Origin: Actinomycetes bacterium | GTDB lineage: Bacteria; Actinomycetota; Actinomycetes; Actinomycetales; Microbacteriaceae | DNA: 64,000 nucleotides | Direction of reading: 5' to 3' | NCBI GenBank assembly: GCA_023386365.1 | Contig: JAEWJX010000082.1 | Location: 1 to 64,000, forward strand | In this document: positions 35,408-43,972 of the stretch, piece after piece | How the letters are laid out: each line of letters begins with the position of its first letter | How positions within the stretch are numbered: the first letter of the stretch is position 1 | Position numbers and translations under genes: made by a program | Notes under the pieces: model-generated | The model's database searches: none | The model's input: the letters and a program-made list of their open reading frames with translations, nothing else | Told to the model about the DNA's origin: nothing

Positions 35408-36168
35408 CCGCCAAACGTCCCCGCCGCGACTGGCGCGTGCCGGATGTGCGCCGAGTGACGGGCGTCTCGGCGATCGTGGTGGCGGTGGCGCTCAGCTATG
35501 AGGGGGTGCGGCAGTTCCTCGAGGGTGCGCGTCCGGGTCTCACCGACTACGACGGCCTGGTCGACTTCTACGAGCAGAGCGCGACGGGCACGCTCGCGGT
35601 GGTGCTGGCAGACACGATCCTGATGACGAGCCTCATCGTGTTCTTCGGCTGCTTCCGTCAGCTGGTGACCACTCGCGCGCCGGGCCTGTCGTGGGTGGCC
35701 GACATCGGCTTCGGGGCGGGCCTCGTGTACGTGGCGGTGACGCTCGTCGGGGATGCGATGTCGGGTGCGGCAGGGCTGGATGCGGGGGCCGGTGAGGGCG
35801 ACGGCGCCATCATCCGGGGGCTCATCGAGGGGCACATGCTGCTGTTCGGGTCGATCGGATGCATCCTCACGGCCCTCGTGATGGCGTCCGCCGGCTACCT
35901 GGTACTGGCGTCGTCGGTGCTGCCGCGCTGGACGGGCGTGTTCGCGTTCGTCGCGGCGGGCCTCAACCTGGCGGCGGTTCCCACCATGTTCGGTGGCACC
36001 GACGAGACCGATCTGTTCTCGGTCGGTGGGTGGGCGAATGCGGTGCTCGCCGTGTTCCCGTTCCTGCTGTGGGTGATCCTGGTGGGCGTGTTCACCATCC
36101 GCGGCACCCGCCACCACGAGGCGACGACGGGTCGCCCGTCAGGTGCCGCTGAGCAGGGCGTCGCGTAG
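35404..36168 (+). CDS. Multi-pass membrane protein, DUF4386-like
   Basis: 254 residues with six or seven membrane helices; includes VFFGCFRQLV, GHMLLFGSIGCILTALVMASAGYLVL and LPRWTGVFAFVAAGLNLAA, a pattern like the DUF4386 family. Function unknown. Translationally coupled to the 59-residue protein. The 3' end overlaps the convergent AhpD-like gene by 30 bases. Confidence 0.6.
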   Translation: MTAKRPRRDWRVPDVRRVTGVSAIVVAVALSYEGVRQFLEGARPGLTDYDGLVDFYEQSATGTLAVVLADTILMTSLIVFFGCFRQLVTTRAPGLSWVADIGFGAGLVYVAVTLVGDAMSGAAGLDAGAGEGDGAIIRGLIEGHMLLFGSIGCILTALVMASAGYLVLASSVLPRWTGVFAFVAAGLNLAAVPTMFGGTDETDLFSVGGWANAVLAVFPFLLWVILVGVFTIRGTRHHEATTGRPSGAAEQGVA

Positions 36169-36708
36169 CTCGGGCGACAACCCCGGCGGCACGTCGACCG
36201 GCACGGCGAGGGCGTGCAGCGCCCGCGAGTAGAAGTTGCGGGCGGATGCGGCGATCGTCACGTCGACGATCTCGTCGTCGCTGAGACCGAGCTCGCGCAG
36301 TCGCAGCGTGTCGGCATCCGTCATCGTCGACGAGTCGCCCGACAGCTTCTCGGCGAATTCCATCATCCCCACCTCGACCTCGCTGAGCCCCGCATCGCGG
36401 TAGTCGCGGGCGATGCGTGCCAGCTCGTCTTCGCTGAACAGGCTGAGCGACTTGTTGCCGTGCGCGAGCCGGCACGCCTGCGAACGGAGCGCCCCGGCCG
36501 CGGCCAGGGTGACCAGCTCGTAGCGCCGCAGGTCGAGCGTGCGACGGGAGGCCCGGATCAAGTTCTCGAAGGCCCGATAGGCGGCCGGATTGTTCGCCAT
36601 CACGCGGGTGTGCGACGGCACGTACCCGAACGCTTCCTGGTCTTCGGCGTACAGTTCGGCGGCGTCGCCGGTCACCTCGTCGGGTTCGGGCGTGCGGATG
36701 ATCGTCAT
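36139..36708 (-). CDS. AhpD/carboxymuconolactone decarboxylase-like protein with a missing cysteine
   Basis: 189 residues, all-helical peroxidase-related family. The active-site CxxC...H is present as S76-Q-A-C79-R-L-A-H83 (ALRSQACRLAHG), so the first redox cysteine is Ser. N-terminal AFGYVPSHTRVMANNP is a family feature. AhpD proteins reduce peroxiredoxins or disulfides; with only one cysteine that chemistry may be altered. An AAGGAGG ribosome site precedes the ATG. Overlaps the convergent membrane gene at its 3' end. Confidence 0.8.
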   Translation of the reverse strand: MTIIRTPEPDEVTGDAAELYAEDQEAFGYVPSHTRVMANNPAAYRAFENLIRASRRTLDLRRYELVTLAAAGALRSQACRLAHGNKSLSLFSEDELARIARDYRDAGLSEVEVGMMEFAEKLSGDSSTMTDADTLRLRELGLSDDEIVDVTIAASARNFYSRALHALAVPVDVPPGLSPELRDALLSGT

Positions 36709-36780
36709 GGTGCCTCCTTGCGGGCGATCCAACCACCCGGGGCGGGTTCCGGGAACCCCATCTGCACCTACGATGACCCC

Positions 36781-37116
36781 ATGGGGACACTCTTCTACGC
36801 GGATCAGGCCATCGAGATGGACGACCGCACCCTCTCCCACCTGAAGATCGCGGTCGTCACCAAACTGCGTCGCGGGGAGAGCTTCACCCTCTCGTGGGTC
36901 CACGCGGATGATGCGCCGGTCGGCCGCACCACGATCTGGATGCACGAGTCGATCCCGCTGCGGTTCGAGTTCGACGAGACGGAGCCTCCGGTGCTGCACC
37001 GCGAGTGGATCGAGGAGATCCTGCGCTCCGCGAACACGACCGGCGGCATCCAGCTCACCGCTGAGCACATGGACACGGGTCCGGTCGCTGTCGACGCACC
37101 CGCGGCAGATATCTAG
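36781..37116 (+). CDS. Small conserved protein (DUF7882-like), copy A
   Basis: 111 residues: MGTLFYADQAIEMDDRTLSH, VVTKLRRGESFTLSW, TTIWMHESIPLRFEF, LHREWIEEILRSANTTGGI. It matches copy B (37510-37869) in layout. I associate this family with Microbacteriaceae, where database names such as ATP-dependent DNA ligase appear to be mis-transferred; no ligase motif is present. TACGAT (36769-36774) ends 6 bases before the ATG, consistent with a leaderless mRNA. Function unknown. Confidence 0.7.
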   Translation: MGTLFYADQAIEMDDRTLSHLKIAVVTKLRRGESFTLSWVHADDAPVGRTTIWMHESIPLRFEFDETEPPVLHREWIEEILRSANTTGGIQLTAEHMDTGPVAVDAPAADI

Positions 37117-37197
37117 GCACTATCACTTTCGCCGGACGCCCGCCACGGGTTCGCGCAGATTCGTCGCGGGGCGCACGCTGGGTCGAGGGAGATCTCG

Positions 37198-37494
37198 ATG
37201 AAAGCACTGCTGTACGCCGGACATGAACTGCTCACCACCGATCCTGTGGCTGACGCACTGCTCGACTACGTCGAGACGCTACCGATGAACCAGCCGCCGG
37301 ATCGGGTGGTCATCCCCGCGCTCCGCGACGGTCAGCCGGTGGTCGCCGAGATGGTGCTCACCGCGGCGACGCCGGTGGCGGTCACCACGACACCGCTTGC
37401 CGACACGCCCCTGGACGGCGCCGACTACGCCGTGGCGGTGCTGCGCAACAAGGCGGAGAGGATCGCCGGGATCGGCTACCACCTGGAGCCGTGA
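37198..37494 (+). CDS. Small protein between the two DUF7882-like copies
   Basis: 98 residues: MKALLYAGHELLTTDPVADA, then PPDRVVIPALRDGQPVVAEM and DYAVAVLRNKAERIAGIGYHLEP. Soluble, no Cys, no recognised family. GAGGGAGA precedes the ATG. It lies 81 bases after copy A and ends 15 bases from the convergent copy B. The pairing with that family suggests a shared role. Confidence 0.55.
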   Translation: MKALLYAGHELLTTDPVADALLDYVETLPMNQPPDRVVIPALRDGQPVVAEMVLTAATPVAVTTTPLADTPLDGADYAVAVLRNKAERIAGIGYHLEP

Positions 37495-37509
37495 CGGCTC
37501 GCAAGGGCC

Positions 37510-37869
37510 TCAGCGGGCGGGGTGGTCCTTGCGCTTGATGCTGTTGTCTTTCGACTTCACGGGCTGCTCGGTGGCGGGGTCGTCGCCGAGCACGAGCCCG
37601 CGGGTGGAGCCGGCCTGGGCGGCCAGCTCTTCGAGCCACTCCTTGTCGATGAGCGGCATGCGGCTCCCCGAGTAGCGGAAGTAGAGGGGGATGGCGGTGT
37701 CGAGCCAGATGGAGCTGCGGCCGTCGCCCACCTGCGGGGTGTCGCGCCAGCTGAGCATGAACGATTCGCGGCGACGCAGCTTCGCGTTGACGATGAGTTC
37801 GAGGTGAGCGAGCACGCGGTCATCGAACGAGATCTCGATGCCGGAGCTGCCATAGATGAGGGAGCCCAC
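37510..37869 (-). CDS. Small conserved protein (DUF7882-like), copy B
   Basis: 119 residues from a GTG with GGAAGG upstream: GSLIYGSSGIEISFDDRVLAHLE, NAKLRRRESFMLSW, SSIWLDTAIPLYFRYSGSRMP, DKEWLEELAAQAGSTRGLVL, then a basic tail (VKSKDNSIKRKDH). Same blocks in the same order as copy A, in opposite orientation. Copy B looks closer to the common form of the family. Function unknown; the basic tail could bind nucleic acid. Confidence 0.7.
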   Translation of the reverse strand: MGSLIYGSSGIEISFDDRVLAHLELIVNAKLRRRESFMLSWRDTPQVGDGRSSIWLDTAIPLYFRYSGSRMPLIDKEWLEELAAQAGSTRGLVLGDDPATEQPVKSKDNSIKRKDHPAR

Positions 37870-37888
37870 GTTCGCCTTCCGAGGTGGG

Positions 37889-37907
37889 GCCGACGCGGCG
37901 CGTCGGC
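37889..37907. promoter_or_regulatory. Hairpin between iclR and copy B
   Basis: GCCGACGC-ggc-GCGTCGGC, a perfect 8-bp stem in the 71-base gap between two minus-strand genes. No T-run, so operator, leader structure or weak terminator are all possible. Confidence 0.35.
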
Positions 37908-37940
37908 GCGGATGTGCTGAGGCGATGCTACGGCACGACG

Positions 37941-38708
37941 TCAGTGGCGGCCCGCCAGTCGCGCGGTGACTTCGCGTGCGATGGCGATGACCGCCTGCCC
38001 GAGCGGCTCCCACGCATCCGTGTCGACCGCCGGGCCGCGGAACGTGAGCCCGACGGCGGCCGCCGGGTAGCCGGTGCTGTCGTTGGCGCACGCGCCGACG
38101 GATGCGTAGTCCTCGGTGATCTCGCCGTGCTCGGTGGCCCAGCCGCGCGCGCGGGTGTCGGCCAGCATCCGCTCCAGGTCGGCGAGGGTCGTGGGTCCGC
38201 CGTCGTTGCGGCGGATGAGGGCGCTGCGGTCGGGATAGAGGGCGCGCACCTGCCCCGGCGGGAGTGCCGCCAGGAGCGAGCGCCCGGTGGCGGTGAGGTG
38301 CGCGGGGAGGCGCACGCCGATGCTGGTGACGGTGGTGGGGGCCCGGAAGCCCTGCACCCGCGCGAGGTAGATGACGTCGGCGCCACTGAGGACGGCCAGG
38401 TGCGCGACCACCGGCACGGGGGAGCGCGGCACGAATCGTTCGAGCAGCGGAAGGGTGAGGCGGGTGAGTTGGGCGGCGCGCTGGGGTGCCGCCCCGAGGT
38501 CGCCCATCAGGGTGCTGGGGCCGTAGGTGCGGTGCTCGGGGTAGTGCACGACGAAGCCTTCGTCCATGAGTACCCGCAGGAGTTGGTACACCGACGAGCG
38601 GGGGAGGGTGAGGTCGCGCGCGATGCTGGAGGCGCGGGCGGGGGCTGCACGTTCGCCGAGGTAGCGCAGGATGCCGAGCGCGTGGCGGGCGGCGGGGATC
38701 GTCGGCAC
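37941..38708 (-). CDS. IclR-family regulator of the histidine utilisation genes
   Basis: 255 residues. N-terminal winged helix ALGILRYLGERAAPARASSIARDLTLPRSSVYQLLRVLMDEGFV and a C-terminal effector domain with TSIGVRLPAHLTATGRSLLAALP and SVGACANDSTGYPAAAVGL. GTG 38706-38708 is preferred because GGAGG sits 5 bases upstream; GTG 38714 would overlap that site. Divergent from hutH with two dyads between them, so it probably represses the hut genes and responds to histidine, urocanate or a derivative. Confidence 0.85.
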   Translation of the reverse strand: MPTIPAARHALGILRYLGERAAPARASSIARDLTLPRSSVYQLLRVLMDEGFVVHYPEHRTYGPSTLMGDLGAAPQRAAQLTRLTLPLLERFVPRSPVPVVAHLAVLSGADVIYLARVQGFRAPTTVTSIGVRLPAHLTATGRSLLAALPPGQVRALYPDRSALIRRNDGGPTTLADLERMLADTRARGWATEHGEITEDYASVGACANDSTGYPAAAVGLTFRGPAVDTDAWEPLGQAVIAIAREVTARLAGRH

Positions 38709-38723
38709 CGGCACCTCCGAATC

Positions 38724-38739
38724 GTCTGAGATCTCAGAC
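38724..38739. promoter_or_regulatory. 16-bp palindromic operator in the iclR-hutH gap
   Basis: GTCTGAGATCTCAGAC is a perfect palindrome 16 bases upstream of the iclR start. Probable autoregulatory site. Confidence 0.6.
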
Positions 38740-38781
38740 AGATTAGCGCCGATCCCTCTCCCGCCGGGCCCCGCGGCTCGC

Positions 38782-38802
38782 TGGAATGGTCGCAACGTTC
38801 CA
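38782..38802. promoter_or_regulatory. TGGAA-N11-TTCCA dyad before hutH
   Basis: TGGAA (38782-38786) and TTCCA (38798-38802) frame an 11-base centre. The half-sites match the TGGAA...TTCCA pattern known for several IclR-family operators. Lies 26 bases before the hutH ATG. Confidence 0.55.
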
Positions 38803-38828
38803 CTCACATCGTGGCGAGGAGATCCCGG

Positions 38829-40358
38829 ATGCCGCAGACCGTTCAGGTGGGGGCCGCACCCCTCACGCCGGCGCAGGTGGTGGCGGTCGCCCGCCACGAC
38901 GCGCACGTGGAGATCGCCCCGGAGGCGCTCGGCGCGATGGCCCGCTCCCGCGCGATCATCGAGTCGCTCGCCGAGGACACACGCCCGCACTACGGCATCT
39001 CCACCGGGTTCGGTGCGCTCGCCAGTCAGCAGATCCCCGCCGAGCGCCGCATCGAGCTGCAGCGCTCGCTGGTGCGCTCGCACGCCGCCAGCTCGGGTGC
39101 GGAGGTGGAGCGCGAGGTGGTGCGCGCCACGATCCTGCTGCGGTTGGCGACCATCGCCACCGGCCACACGGGTGTTCGGCCGGAGGTCGCCGCCGTCTAC
39201 GTCGGCATGCTCGAACACGACATCACGCCCGTGATCGGCGAATACGGCTCGCTCGGCTGCTCCGGGGACCTCGCACCTCTCGCACACATCGCGCTCGCGG
39301 CGATGGGCGAGGGCACGGTGCGGGTGGGAGGCGTGCTCACCGATGCCGCCGACGCGCTGCGGGAGGCGGGCCTGCATCCCGTCGAACTTCGCGAGAAGGA
39401 GGGGCTCGCGCTCATCAACGGCACCGACGGGATGCTGGGGATGCTCTGTCTGGCGCTCGCCGACCTCGACCGGCTGATGCTGACCGCCGACCTCACCGCC
39501 GCGATGAGCATCGAGGGTCTCGCCGGTACCGACACGGTGTTCGCGGAGGACCTGCACGCGCTCCGGCCGCACCCGGGGCAGGCGGCCTCCGCATCCGTGA
39601 TCCGCTCGCTACTGGCAGAGTCGCCGGTGATCGCCGCGCACCGCACCACCGGGTTCACGCGGGTGCAGGACGCCTACTCGCTGCGCTGCGCCCCGCAGGT
39701 GCACGGTGCCGCGCGCGACACGATCGAACACGCACGGCGGGTGGCGCGCATCGAGCTGGCAAGCGCGATCGACAACCCGGTCGTCACCTCCGACGGCCGC
39801 GTCGAGTCGAACGGCAACTTCCACGGCGCGCCTCTCGGCTACGTGCTCGACTTCCTGGCGATCGCGGTGGCGGATGTCGCGTCGATGAGCGAGCGGCGCA
39901 CCGACCGCTTCCTGGATAAGGCGCGCAACGGCGGACTGCCGCCGTTCCTCGCCTCCGACCCGGGCGTCGACTCCGGGCACATGATCGCCCAGTACACGCA
40001 GGCCGGGATCGTGAGCGAACTGAAGCGCCTCGCGGTGCCGGCATCGGTCGACTCGATCCCGACGAGCGCCATGCAGGAGGACCACGTCTCGATGGGGTGG
40101 AGCGCCGCCCGCAAGCTGCGGCGCTCACTCGACGGGCTGGGGCGCGTGCTCGCCGTCGAGCTGATGACCGCCGCCCGCGGCATCGAACTGCGCGGCGAAG
40201 GGTCGGCGCCCGCCACCGCCCACGCGGTGGAGGCCCTGCGGGCCCGCGTCCCGGGGCCCGGACCCGACCGCTTCCTCGCCCCCGACATCGCCGCCGCCGT
40301 CGACCTCGTCGCGGGCGGCACGCTCGTCGACGATCTGCTCACGAAGGAGTCCGCATGA
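38829..40358 (+). CDS. hutH: Histidine ammonia-lyase
   Basis: 509 residues. First step of histidine breakdown, giving urocanate and ammonia. The MIO cofactor is built from C144-S145-G146 (GSLGCSGDLAPLAH) rather than the commoner Ala-Ser-Gly; the Cys form is, as I recall, also seen in Streptomyces histidases. Other motifs: YGISTGFGALA with the catalytic Tyr, QDAYSLRCAPQVHGA, ESNGNFHG, and SMQEDHVS-like TSAMQEDHVSMG. GAGGA lies 8 bases before the ATG. First gene of hutH-hutU-hutG-hutI. Confidence 0.97.
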   Translation: MPQTVQVGAAPLTPAQVVAVARHDAHVEIAPEALGAMARSRAIIESLAEDTRPHYGISTGFGALASQQIPAERRIELQRSLVRSHAASSGAEVEREVVRATILLRLATIATGHTGVRPEVAAVYVGMLEHDITPVIGEYGSLGCSGDLAPLAHIALAAMGEGTVRVGGVLTDAADALREAGLHPVELREKEGLALINGTDGMLGMLCLALADLDRLMLTADLTAAMSIEGLAGTDTVFAEDLHALRPHPGQAASASVIRSLLAESPVIAAHRTTGFTRVQDAYSLRCAPQVHGAARDTIEHARRVARIELASAIDNPVVTSDGRVESNGNFHGAPLGYVLDFLAIAVADVASMSERRTDRFLDKARNGGLPPFLASDPGVDSGHMIAQYTQAGIVSELKRLAVPASVDSIPTSAMQEDHVSMGWSAARKLRRSLDGLGRVLAVELMTAARGIELRGEGSAPATAHAVEALRARVPGPGPDRFLAPDIAAAVDLVAGGTLVDDLLTKESA

Positions 40359-41986
40359 TCACCGCACACCGCGGAAGCACCCTGCACACGCTCGGCTGGC
40401 CGCAGGAGGCGGCCCTGCGGATGCTGCAGAACAACCTCGACCCGGAGGTGGCCGAGCATCCGGATGAGCTGGTCGTCTACGGGGGGACGGGCAAAGCGGC
40501 CCGCGACTGGCCGAGCTACCACGCGATCGTGCGCACCCTCGAGACGTTGAAGGGCGACGAGACGCTGCTCGTGCAGTCCGGCAGGCCGGTGGGGGTGATG
40601 CAGACCCACGAGTGGGCGCCGCGGGTGCTGCTGGCCAACTCGAACCTGGTGGGCGACTGGGCCAACTGGGACGAGTTCCGCCGCCTCGAGCAGCTGGGAC
40701 TCACCATGTACGGCCAGATGACGGCCGGGTCGTGGATCTACATCGGCACGCAGGGCATCCTGCAGGGCACCTACGAGACGTTCTCGGCGGTCGCTGCGAA
40801 GAAGTTCGCCGGCACCCTCGCCGGAACCATCACGCTCACCGCCGGGCTCGGCGGGATGGGTGGGGCGCAGCCGCTCGCCGTCACCATGAACGGCGGGGTC
40901 GCGATCTGCATCGACGTCGACCCGTCGCGCATCCGCCGCCGCCTCGACCACGGTTACCTGGATGTGGAGGCCGCGAACCTCGACGACGCGCTCACGCAGG
41001 CGTACGCCGCCCGCGACGCCCCTCGCGCGCTCTCGATCGGGGTGCTCGGCAACGCCGCCGACCTGGTGCCGCGGCTGCTCGCCATGGGGGCTGAGATCGA
41101 CATCGTCACCGATCAGACCAGCGCCCACGATCCGCTCGCCTATCTGCCACTCGGGGTGGCGTTCGAGGACTGGGCGGAGGCCCGGAAGGACCCCGGATTC
41201 GCGGACCGCGCCCGGCAGTCGATGGCGGCGCACGTCGAGGGGATGGTCGGCTTCCAGCGAGCCGGAGCCGAGGTGTTCGACTACGGCAACAACATCCGCA
41301 CGGAGGCGCTCGCGGCAGGCTACGCGGACGCGTTCGCGTTCCCCGGGTTCGTGCCTGCCTACATCCGCCCGCTCTTCGCCGAAGGCAAGGGGCCGTTCCG
41401 GTGGGCTGCGCTCTCCGGTGACCCGGCCGACATCGCCGCCACCGACCGGGCCGTGCTCGACCTCTTCCCCGAGAACGAATCGCTGGCCCGATGGATCCGC
41501 CTCGCCGGCGAGCGCGTGCACTTCCAGGGGCTGCCCGCCCGCATCTGCTGGCTCGGCTACGGCGAACGGGATGTGGCGGGGCTGCGGTTCAACGACATGG
41601 TCGCCTCGGGTGAGTTGAGCGCGCCGCTCGCGATCGGCCGCGACCACCTCGACGCGGGGTCGGTGGCGAGCCCGTACCGCGAGACGGAGTCGATGCTCGA
41701 CGGCTCGGATGCGATCGCCGACTGGCCGCTGCTGAACGCGCTCGTGAACACGGCCTCCGGCGCCAGCTGGGTGTCGATCCACCACGGCGGCGGGGTCGGC
41801 ATCGGGCGCAGCATCCACGCTGGCCAGGTGACCGTGGCCGACGGCACGGCGCTCGCGGGGGAGAAGATCGCGCGGGTACTGCGCAACGACCCCGGCATGG
41901 GCGTGATCCGTCACGTCGACGCCGGCTACCCGGAGGCGATCACGGCGGCGCACGAGCGCGGCGTGCGCGTGCCGATGGAGGAGTGA
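40355..41986 (+). CDS. hutU: Urocanate hydratase
   Basis: 543 residues. Converts urocanate to imidazolone propionate using tightly bound NAD+ as electrophile. Seen: PDELVVYGGTGKAARDWPSY, LVQSGRPVGVMQTHEWAPRV, MTAGSWIYIGTQGILQGTYE, the NAD-binding AGTITLTAGLGGMGGAQPLA and GRDHLDAGSVASPYRETE. The start overlaps the hutH stop (ATGA) and the stop overlaps the hutG GTG (GTGA). Confidence 0.97.
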   Translation: MITAHRGSTLHTLGWPQEAALRMLQNNLDPEVAEHPDELVVYGGTGKAARDWPSYHAIVRTLETLKGDETLLVQSGRPVGVMQTHEWAPRVLLANSNLVGDWANWDEFRRLEQLGLTMYGQMTAGSWIYIGTQGILQGTYETFSAVAAKKFAGTLAGTITLTAGLGGMGGAQPLAVTMNGGVAICIDVDPSRIRRRLDHGYLDVEAANLDDALTQAYAARDAPRALSIGVLGNAADLVPRLLAMGAEIDIVTDQTSAHDPLAYLPLGVAFEDWAEARKDPGFADRARQSMAAHVEGMVGFQRAGAEVFDYGNNIRTEALAAGYADAFAFPGFVPAYIRPLFAEGKGPFRWAALSGDPADIAATDRAVLDLFPENESLARWIRLAGERVHFQGLPARICWLGYGERDVAGLRFNDMVASGELSAPLAIGRDHLDAGSVASPYRETESMLDGSDAIADWPLLNALVNTASGASWVSIHHGGGVGIGRSIHAGQVTVADGTALAGEKIARVLRNDPGMGVIRHVDAGYPEAITAAHERGVRVPMEE

Positions 41987-42822
41987 CGGTGGCTCTGTTC
42001 GACGACCCGCTGTGGCCGCGCGCCGGCGGGTGGGCGGCGCCCGAGGGGCACGCGGATGTGGTGCTGGTCGGGGTTCCGACGTGGCGCCGGTCGATCACGC
42101 CCGGCTCGACGCACCTCACGCCGGCGGCGGTGCGCGACGCACTCCGCCGGTACTCGCTCGAGACGTCGCTGACGATCGCGGATGCGGGCGACCTCGTCGA
42201 CCCGGACGCGTCTCCCGCCGACGCGGCCGCGGCGATCGCCGCCCTCGACGCGTCGCTCGTGATCGCGCTGGGTGGCGACAACGCGGCGACCGTGCCGGTG
42301 GCGCTCGGCCGTCAGGCGGACGCGTTGGTGACGGTCGACGCCCACCACGACCTCCGCGACGGCGACTCGAACGGGTCCCCGGTTCGCCAACTTCTGGAGG
42401 CGGGGATCCCGGGCACGCGCATGGCGCAGCTCGGGATCGAGCCGCTCGCCAACTCGACCGCGTACCGCGCTCGTGCGGATGCGGCCGGCATCCGGGTGGT
42501 GGAGCGCGGCGAACTCCTGGGGGCCGACCTGGGTGAGGTGATGACGCGGGCGCTCGACGCGGTGGCGGGGGAGCGCGTGCACGTCGACCTCGACGTCGAT
42601 GCCTGCGACCGGGCCGTCGCCCCCGGATGCCCGGCATCGGTGCCCGGCGGGTTCTCGGCGCTCGACCTGCGGGCGGCCGCGCGGGCCGCGGGCGCGCATC
42701 CGTCGGTCACCTCGATCGATCTGACCGAGGTCGACGCGGCGCTCGATTCGGCCGACGGGCGCACCGTGCGCCTGGTGGCGCTGTGCGTGCTGGAGGCGAT
42801 CCGGGGGTTCGCGGCACGATGA
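41983..42822 (+). CDS. hutG: Formimidoylglutamase-like arginase-family hydrolase
   Basis: 279 residues. Arginase/ureohydrolase fold: DAHHD (119-123) and DLDVDACD (202-209) supply the bridging metal ligands. The first metal motif, usually GGDH, is GGDN (G97-G98-D99-N100), so one Mn ligand is Asn. Position between hutU and hutI points to hydrolysis of N-formimidoyl-glutamate to glutamate and formamide. GTG 41983 overlaps the hutU stop; GTG 41989 is an alternative. Confidence 0.87.
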   Translation: MTVALFDDPLWPRAGGWAAPEGHADVVLVGVPTWRRSITPGSTHLTPAAVRDALRRYSLETSLTIADAGDLVDPDASPADAAAAIAALDASLVIALGGDNAATVPVALGRQADALVTVDAHHDLRDGDSNGSPVRQLLEAGIPGTRMAQLGIEPLANSTAYRARADAAGIRVVERGELLGADLGEVMTRALDAVAGERVHVDLDVDACDRAVAPGCPASVPGGFSALDLRAAARAAGAHPSVTSIDLTEVDAALDSADGRTVRLVALCVLEAIRGFAAR

Positions 42823-42838
42823 ACGCGGAGGTGCTCCC

Positions 42839-43969
42839 ATGACCGCAGAACTGTTCGACCGCATCGGCGTGCTCGTCACCGGCGACGTCGAGCGGCCCGT
42901 CATCGAGGACGCGGCGCTGGTCGTCGACGATGGTCAGGTCGTCTGGGTCGGCGAGGCGTCTGCTGCTCCGGATGCCGATGAGCGTATCGACGCCGACGGC
43001 CGCGCCGTCATCCCCGGCTTCGTCGACTCGCACACCCACCTGGTGTTCGCGGGGGATCGCGCCGACGAGTTCGAGGCCCGGATGGCGGGCCGCAGCTACA
43101 CGGCGGGCGGTATCCGGCGCACGGTCGCCGCCACGCGTGCGGCCACCGACGACGAACTGCTGCGTCACGGGCGGCGCCTGGTGGCGGAAGCGCGGGCGCA
43201 GGGCACCACCACGATCGAGGTGAAGAGCGGCTACGGGCTGAGCCTCGCCGACGAGCTGCGCTCGGTGCGGGTCGCGCGGGAGCTGACCGACGAGGTCACT
43301 TTCCTCGGGGCGCACGTCGTCCCCGAGGGTGCCGACCGCGACGCGTACGTCGAGCTGGTGGCCGGCGACATGCTGGAGGCGTGCGCGCCATACGCCCGCT
43401 GGATCGACGTGTTCTGCGAGACGGGAGCGTTCACCGTCGACGAGACGGAGCGCATCCTGCGCGCGGGTGCCGCGAAGGGGCTCGGGCTGCGGGTGCATGC
43501 CGCCCAGTTGGCGCCCTCCGACGGCATCCGGATGGCGGTCGACCTCGACGCGGCGAGCATCGACCATTGCACCTTCCTCAGCGACGACGACGTCGAGGCG
43601 CTCGCCGCGAGCAGCACCGTGGCGACACTGCTGCCGGGTGCCGAGTTCTCCACCCGCCAACCGTGGCCGGATGCGCGGCGCCTCCTCGACGCGGGCGTCA
43701 CGGTCGCGCTGGCGAGCGACTGCAACCCGGGGTCGAGCTACACGACGTCGCTGCCGTTCTGCATTGCGCTCGCGGTGCGGGAGATGGGGATGACGCCCCT
43801 CGAGGCGGTGCTCGCGGCGACGACCGGCGGCGCGGCCGCGCTCCGCCGCGACGACGTCGGGCGTCTCACGCCCGGCAGCCGTTCCCACCTGGTGATGCTC
43901 GACGCGCCCAGCTACGTGCACCTCGCGTACCGGCCGGGGGTGCCGCTCATCCACCGCGTCTGGAGCTGA
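42839..43969 (+). CDS. hutI: Imidazolonepropionase
   Basis: 376 residues. Amidohydrolase that opens imidazolone propionate to formimidoyl-glutamate. Metal and substrate motifs: PGFVDSHTHLVFAGDRADEF, TTIEVKSGYGLSLADELR, FLGAHVVPEG, LRVHAAQLAPSDG, SIDHCTFL and ALASDCNPGSSYTTSLPF. The usual His of the HADQ motif is present as HAAQ. GGAGGTG precedes the ATG at 42839; the gap to hutG is 16 bases. Ends 3 bases before the convergent patatin gene stop. Confidence 0.95.
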   Translation: MTAELFDRIGVLVTGDVERPVIEDAALVVDDGQVVWVGEASAAPDADERIDADGRAVIPGFVDSHTHLVFAGDRADEFEARMAGRSYTAGGIRRTVAATRAATDDELLRHGRRLVAEARAQGTTTIEVKSGYGLSLADELRSVRVARELTDEVTFLGAHVVPEGADRDAYVELVAGDMLEACAPYARWIDVFCETGAFTVDETERILRAGAAKGLGLRVHAAQLAPSDGIRMAVDLDAASIDHCTFLSDDDVEALAASSTVATLLPGAEFSTRQPWPDARRLLDAGVTVALASDCNPGSSYTTSLPFCIALAVREMGMTPLEAVLAATTGGAAALRRDDVGRLTPGSRSHLVMLDAPSYVHLAYRPGVPLIHRVWS

Positions 43970-43972
43970 GCG

